Part shown: piece after piece, positions 38,501-40,149 of the stretch
How the letters are laid out: the number at the start of each line of letters is the position of its first letter
How positions within the stretch are numbered: the first letter of the stretch is position 1
From: Anaerolinea sp.
GTDB lineage: Bacteria > Chloroflexota > Anaerolineae > Anaerolineales > Anaerolineaceae
Reading direction: 5' to 3'
NCBI GenBank assembly: GCA_029975055.1
Contig: JARKPU010000011.1
Location: forward strand, 1-40,149
Length of the DNA: 40,149 bases
The notes under the pieces: generated by a model
Seen by the model: the letters and a program-made list of their open reading frames with translations, nothing else
What the model was told of the DNA's origin: nothing
Databases searched by the model: none
Position numbers and translations under genes: made by a program

Positions 38501-39615
38501 TCATGCTGGCGCGGCTGCCGGCTTACCGGTTGAGCGGCGAGCAGGTGCGCTGGCTGACGAGCGACCCCGAGCGCCTCAAGGAGAGCATTCGTCAGCAGAT
38601 CGAGAACTTCCTGCTCAACCTGAACACCGCCCGCATGGTGGGGGCGCTCGAGCGGCGCCTGGGCGAGAACCTCAACCTGCGTCCGGGGCAGTTCAACGGC
38701 ATGGGGTGGGGAGAGATCGCCGACTCGCTCGCGCAGGAGGCCGAGGCTCTGCTGGCCAAGCAATACGAGCGGCTGTTCGGGCCGAACGGGACGATCGCGC
38801 GCGATTTGGACGCTGCGCTGGAGAAGTACGACGAGTATATCGAAGACCCCGACCAGCTGCTGGACGTGTTCACCCTGCTGGCGACGGGCACGCGCATGGT
38901 CTTCGACCGCAAGACGCACCGCCAGGCTTACCAGCAGACGGCGCGGCTGCGCTGGGTGTACCTGGCGGCTCAGCTGTTGGGTGAGGCCAATCCGCAGCAG
39001 GTGACGGAAGACGTGCTCGAACACCTGCGCGGGGCCGAGGATGTTCTGCAGGATATCTTTGGAGCGGTGGATGCGAGCTACCTGCAACAGAACCGCGTCT
39101 CGCTGCGCCAGACCGACCCGCGCCTGCACGCCTATTTGAAGGACGCGCTGGGCGAGGAGACCTTCGAAGATGTGGCGGACCGGCCGCTGGAAGAGCTGGA
39201 TGAAAACCAGCGCGAGATCGTCGAATCGGTGCTGGGGTGGTGGCGGCAGAACGAGATCTACCGGCACCTGGTGCTGAGCGCGATCTCCGAGCTGTGGGTA
39301 GATTACCTGACGCGCGTGGAGGCGCTGCGCGTTTCGATCGGGCTGGAGGCGTATGCGCAGCGCGACCCGCTGGTGCAATACAAGGGGCGCGCCTCGGAGA
39401 TGTTCAGCGAATTGCTGGCGGAGATTCGCGCGGGGGTGATCTCGCGCATGTTCACGCTGAGGCCGCGCCAGGCGGGTCAAGGCGGGCAGCCTGCGCAGAC
39501 GGCAGCGCCGCAGCCGGCGGCGGTGGCGCTGGCAAGCGGGGGGAACGGTTCGGGCGCGCGCCCGGCGGCGCCGGCCGGGCCTGGCGGCGGGAAGAAGAAG
39601 CACAAGCGGAGGTAG
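35515..39615 (+). CDS. secA: preprotein translocase ATPase SecA, greatly enlarged
   Basis: 1366 residues, compared with about 800-950 in most bacteria. The motor is intact: [20 protein letters not shown] (Walker A at 110-117), [23 protein letters not shown] (242-245), [60 protein letters not shown]. Three inserts are seen. About 30 residues lie before ADITYGTN. About 90 residues (530-624) lie between the GTTS block and HQVLNARKH. About 300 extra residues (within roughly 847-1250) separate [16 protein letters not shown] from the terminal [18 protein letters not shown] block. The low-complexity tail ends KKKHKRR and lacks the zinc-binding SEC-C motif. SecA drives Sec-dependent export. Confidence 0.97.
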   Translation: MFKKLVNFLGGDPHKREVERAAQVVDEINALEGEFEKLSDDALRAKTDEFRARLKEALDAGRSEEDALEELLPEAFAAVREASKRTIGLRHYDVQLIGGMTLHQGKIAEMRTGEGKTLVATLPLYLRAIAGKGAHLVTVNDYLARRDARWMAPIYQALGLSVGVLQMAARTENGRNAFLVDLEKESPHEDQHQLRMVHRSEAYRADITYGTNSEFGFDYLRDNLTMSLADRVQRGHYYAIVDEVDNILIDEARTPLIISGPAQDDSENYVRMAAVVRQLKPEDYEVNEKDRSVSLTELGEIHVEELLGEPLRDPERPEDITPEQARLMGYLEQALRAQFLYRRNKDYLVQAGKVIIIDEFTGRLMPGRRWSDGLHQAVEAKEGVKVEPENVTYATITIQNYFRMYAKLAGMSGTAVTEAEEFYKIYKLDVLPIPTNLEFNAMRSDSLYVQVEAKDEQGYKYSYYARRDDPQKRPIFWKRKDYPDVVYRTEEAKLRAITLEILHFHVLGRPQLVGTTSVEHSERLSRRLEADLLRRLMQAQLLRDLYLEANKIEVVERSIPALAPLNKPLEELETNEMRQLARTLGISMSFNLEEPENLARLQRLLDVPGANEDRLVRALQGGVPHQVLNARKHDEESKIIARAGAFGAVTIATNMAGRGVDIKLGGELDEEILGDTNRVLERAGYDAYNMTNLERREALLKVDPGEYSIYEQQVRAFLQYMDEMEKVRELGGLHVIGSERHEARRIDNQLRGRSARQGDPGSSRFYLSLDDELMRLFGGQQVTGLLERLNIDESVPIESGMVGRLVEQSQERVEGSNFDVRKHLLEYDDVLNSQRQRIYEQRDRVFTKEDLSDDVEEMLTTELQRRIPLELGNEEGPWRLLAYLEDIQPPIAWNEIRYPSFTMRLLIDEVAKRKPQGATAAHLRAVLLELAMNAFNAERDHVLKSFNELLDKTEETLEQQRSERFDALDTFFETLEDRTGDGAAPVRPQELADEMLMLARLPAYRLSGEQVRWLTSDPERLKESIRQQIENFLLNLNTARMVGALERRLGENLNLRPGQFNGMGWGEIADSLAQEAEALLAKQYERLFGPNGTIARDLDAALEKYDEYIEDPDQLLDVFTLLATGTRMVFDRKTHRQAYQQTARLRWVYLAAQLLGEANPQQVTEDVLEHLRGAEDVLQDIFGAVDASYLQQNRVSLRQTDPRLHAYLKDALGEETFEDVADRPLEELDENQREIVESVLGWWRQNEIYRHLVLSAISELWVDYLTRVEALRVSIGLEAYAQRDPLVQYKGRASEMFSELLAEIRAGVISRMFTLRPRQAGQGGQPAQTAAPQPAAVALASGGNGSGARPAAPAGPGGGKKKHKRR

Positions 39616-39632
39616 AAGAACCTGCCCCGTGA

Positions 39633-39670
39633 AGAGCAGGGCCTGGGATGCCGGGCCCTGCTCTTATTTT
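39633..39670. terminator. terminator between secA and the convergent oxidoreductase
   Basis: An 11-bp perfect stem (AGAGCAGGGCC, 39633-39643; 39654-39664) with a 10-base loop is followed by TATTTT. It overlaps the end of the leftward gene. Confidence 0.75.
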
Positions 39671-40149
39671 GCGGCGATCCGGCCGGCAATCCACTCGGCG
39701 TGGTCGGCAACGCCGACGAGCAGGCCGGTTTTTTGATAGGGCAGCCAGGGCATTCCGCAGAAGTAGAGGCCGGGGAAGCTCGTCTCGCCCTGTTGGGAGA
39801 GGGGGAAACCGGCGTCATCCACCACGGGGAGCCTGACGAGGCTGTAATCGAAGGCGTGGCCCAGCGCCCAGATGACGGTGGTGATGCGCTGGGTGGTCAG
39901 GTCGAGCCCGGTGAGGATGGGCGCGGAGAAGCCGTCGCTCAGCCGGGGCAGGCTTTCTTCTGGCGCGCTCAGGTGCATCGATTCGACGTAGCGGTCGATC
40001 CGCTGCAACAGTTCCTGCTCGAACTGGTCGGAGCGGGCCAGGTTTTCCATCAGGTCGGAGGCGAAGTAGAATTTGCCGTCGCGGGCATCCTGGGCGCGGC
40101 CGAGCAGGCGCACGCCCTCGCGGGCAAAGATGTGCAGGTTGAGGGTGTG
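39664..40149 (-). CDS. FAD-dependent monooxygenase-like oxidoreductase, C-terminal part (truncated by window edge)
   Basis: The frame is open to the right edge; about 161 residues are present. The C-terminal block TVIWALGHAFDYSLVRLPVVDDAGFPLSQQGETSFPGLYFCGMPWLPYQKTGLLVGVADHAEWIAGRIA matches the flavin-containing monooxygenase/CzcO family: the ATG-type loop (here ALG), the D-x-x-G-x-P strand, PGLYFCG near the flavin, and the terminal helix. The N-terminal Rossmann motifs lie outside the window, so cofactor use cannot be checked. It converges with secA through a shared stem-loop. Confidence 0.8.
   Translation of the reverse strand, partial: HTLNLHIFAREGVRLLGRAQDARDGKFYFASDLMENLARSDQFEQELLQRIDRYVESMHLSAPEESLPRLSDGFSAPILTGLDLTTQRITTVIWALGHAFDYSLVRLPVVDDAGFPLSQQGETSFPGLYFCGMPWLPYQKTGLLVGVADHAEWIAGRIAAK

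Noticed and set aside
37762..39603. 613-codon minus-strand frame opposite the SecA C-terminal half
   Set aside because: Antisense shadow; the unusual SecA insert prompted a check for a separate gene here, but the plus frame is continuous and ends with the correct SecA helices.

Overview
The window is GC-rich, densely coded bacterial chromosome that most resembles Chloroflexota, class Anaerolineae. This placement is inference from gene content: a greatly enlarged SecA, two LLM-type flavin/F420 oxidoreductases, a GatC-GatA pair, a glycine-rich RRM protein next to a cold-shock protein, a Lipoprotein_15 repeat protein and several polytopic glycosyltransferases. No tRNA, rRNA, CRISPR array, IS element or phage gene was found. 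Candidate promoters repeatedly show TATAAT-like -10 boxes, often of the extended TGC-TANAAT form. Four genes share an AAAGGACCC leader just before the start codon.

Left part (1-12.2 kb). A truncated beta-helix protein and an LLM oxidoreductase are followed by two small membrane proteins of unknown function. From 11.4 back to 2.3 kb there is a leftward run of eight genes: GH29 alpha-L-fucosidase, GDP-mannose 3,5-epimerase-like enzyme, GHMP kinase, double nucleotidyltransferase, LLM oxidoreductase, beta-lactamase-like lipoprotein, CPBP protease and GH127 beta-L-arabinofuranosidase. The epimerase, kinase and nucleotidyltransferase overlap by a few bases and look translationally coupled. They suggest a nucleotide-sugar pathway fed by, or feeding, deoxy/L-sugar glycan metabolism. 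A Yip1 membrane protein diverges from this run.

Middle part (12.2-30 kb). Three large leftward polytopic membrane proteins (YfhO-like and two GT-C/GT39-like) lie downstream of gatC-gatA, which has a near-consensus promoter. Rightward genes follow: thioredoxin-TPR (CnoX-like), ketopantoate reductase-like, SDR, Cys/Met PLP enzyme, methyltransferase and cytochrome P450. The P450 promoter carries a TetR-type palindrome. A leftward TetR-NUDIX pair lies just beyond it, and the TetR promoter has a related half-conserved site. A double GNAT gene follows.

Right part (30-40.1 kb). An RRM protein and a cold-shock protein form a small RNA-chaperone unit with a terminator-like hairpin in its leader. A duplicated-domain lipoprotein follows, also preceded by a long terminator-like hairpin. 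Then come an NAD-dependent epimerase, DUF493 plus a DMT permease, a small unknown protein, a 0.7-kb non-coding stretch of purine-rich repeats, secA (1366 codons) and a truncated FAD monooxygenase.

The items most worth a second look are: the nucleotide-sugar cassette with its half-dead double nucleotidyltransferase; SecA with about 300 extra residues in the helical-wing region; a dispersed ~42-bp palindromic repeat, one copy of which is translated inside a glycosyltransferase; and the leader hairpins before the RNA-chaperone and lipoprotein genes.
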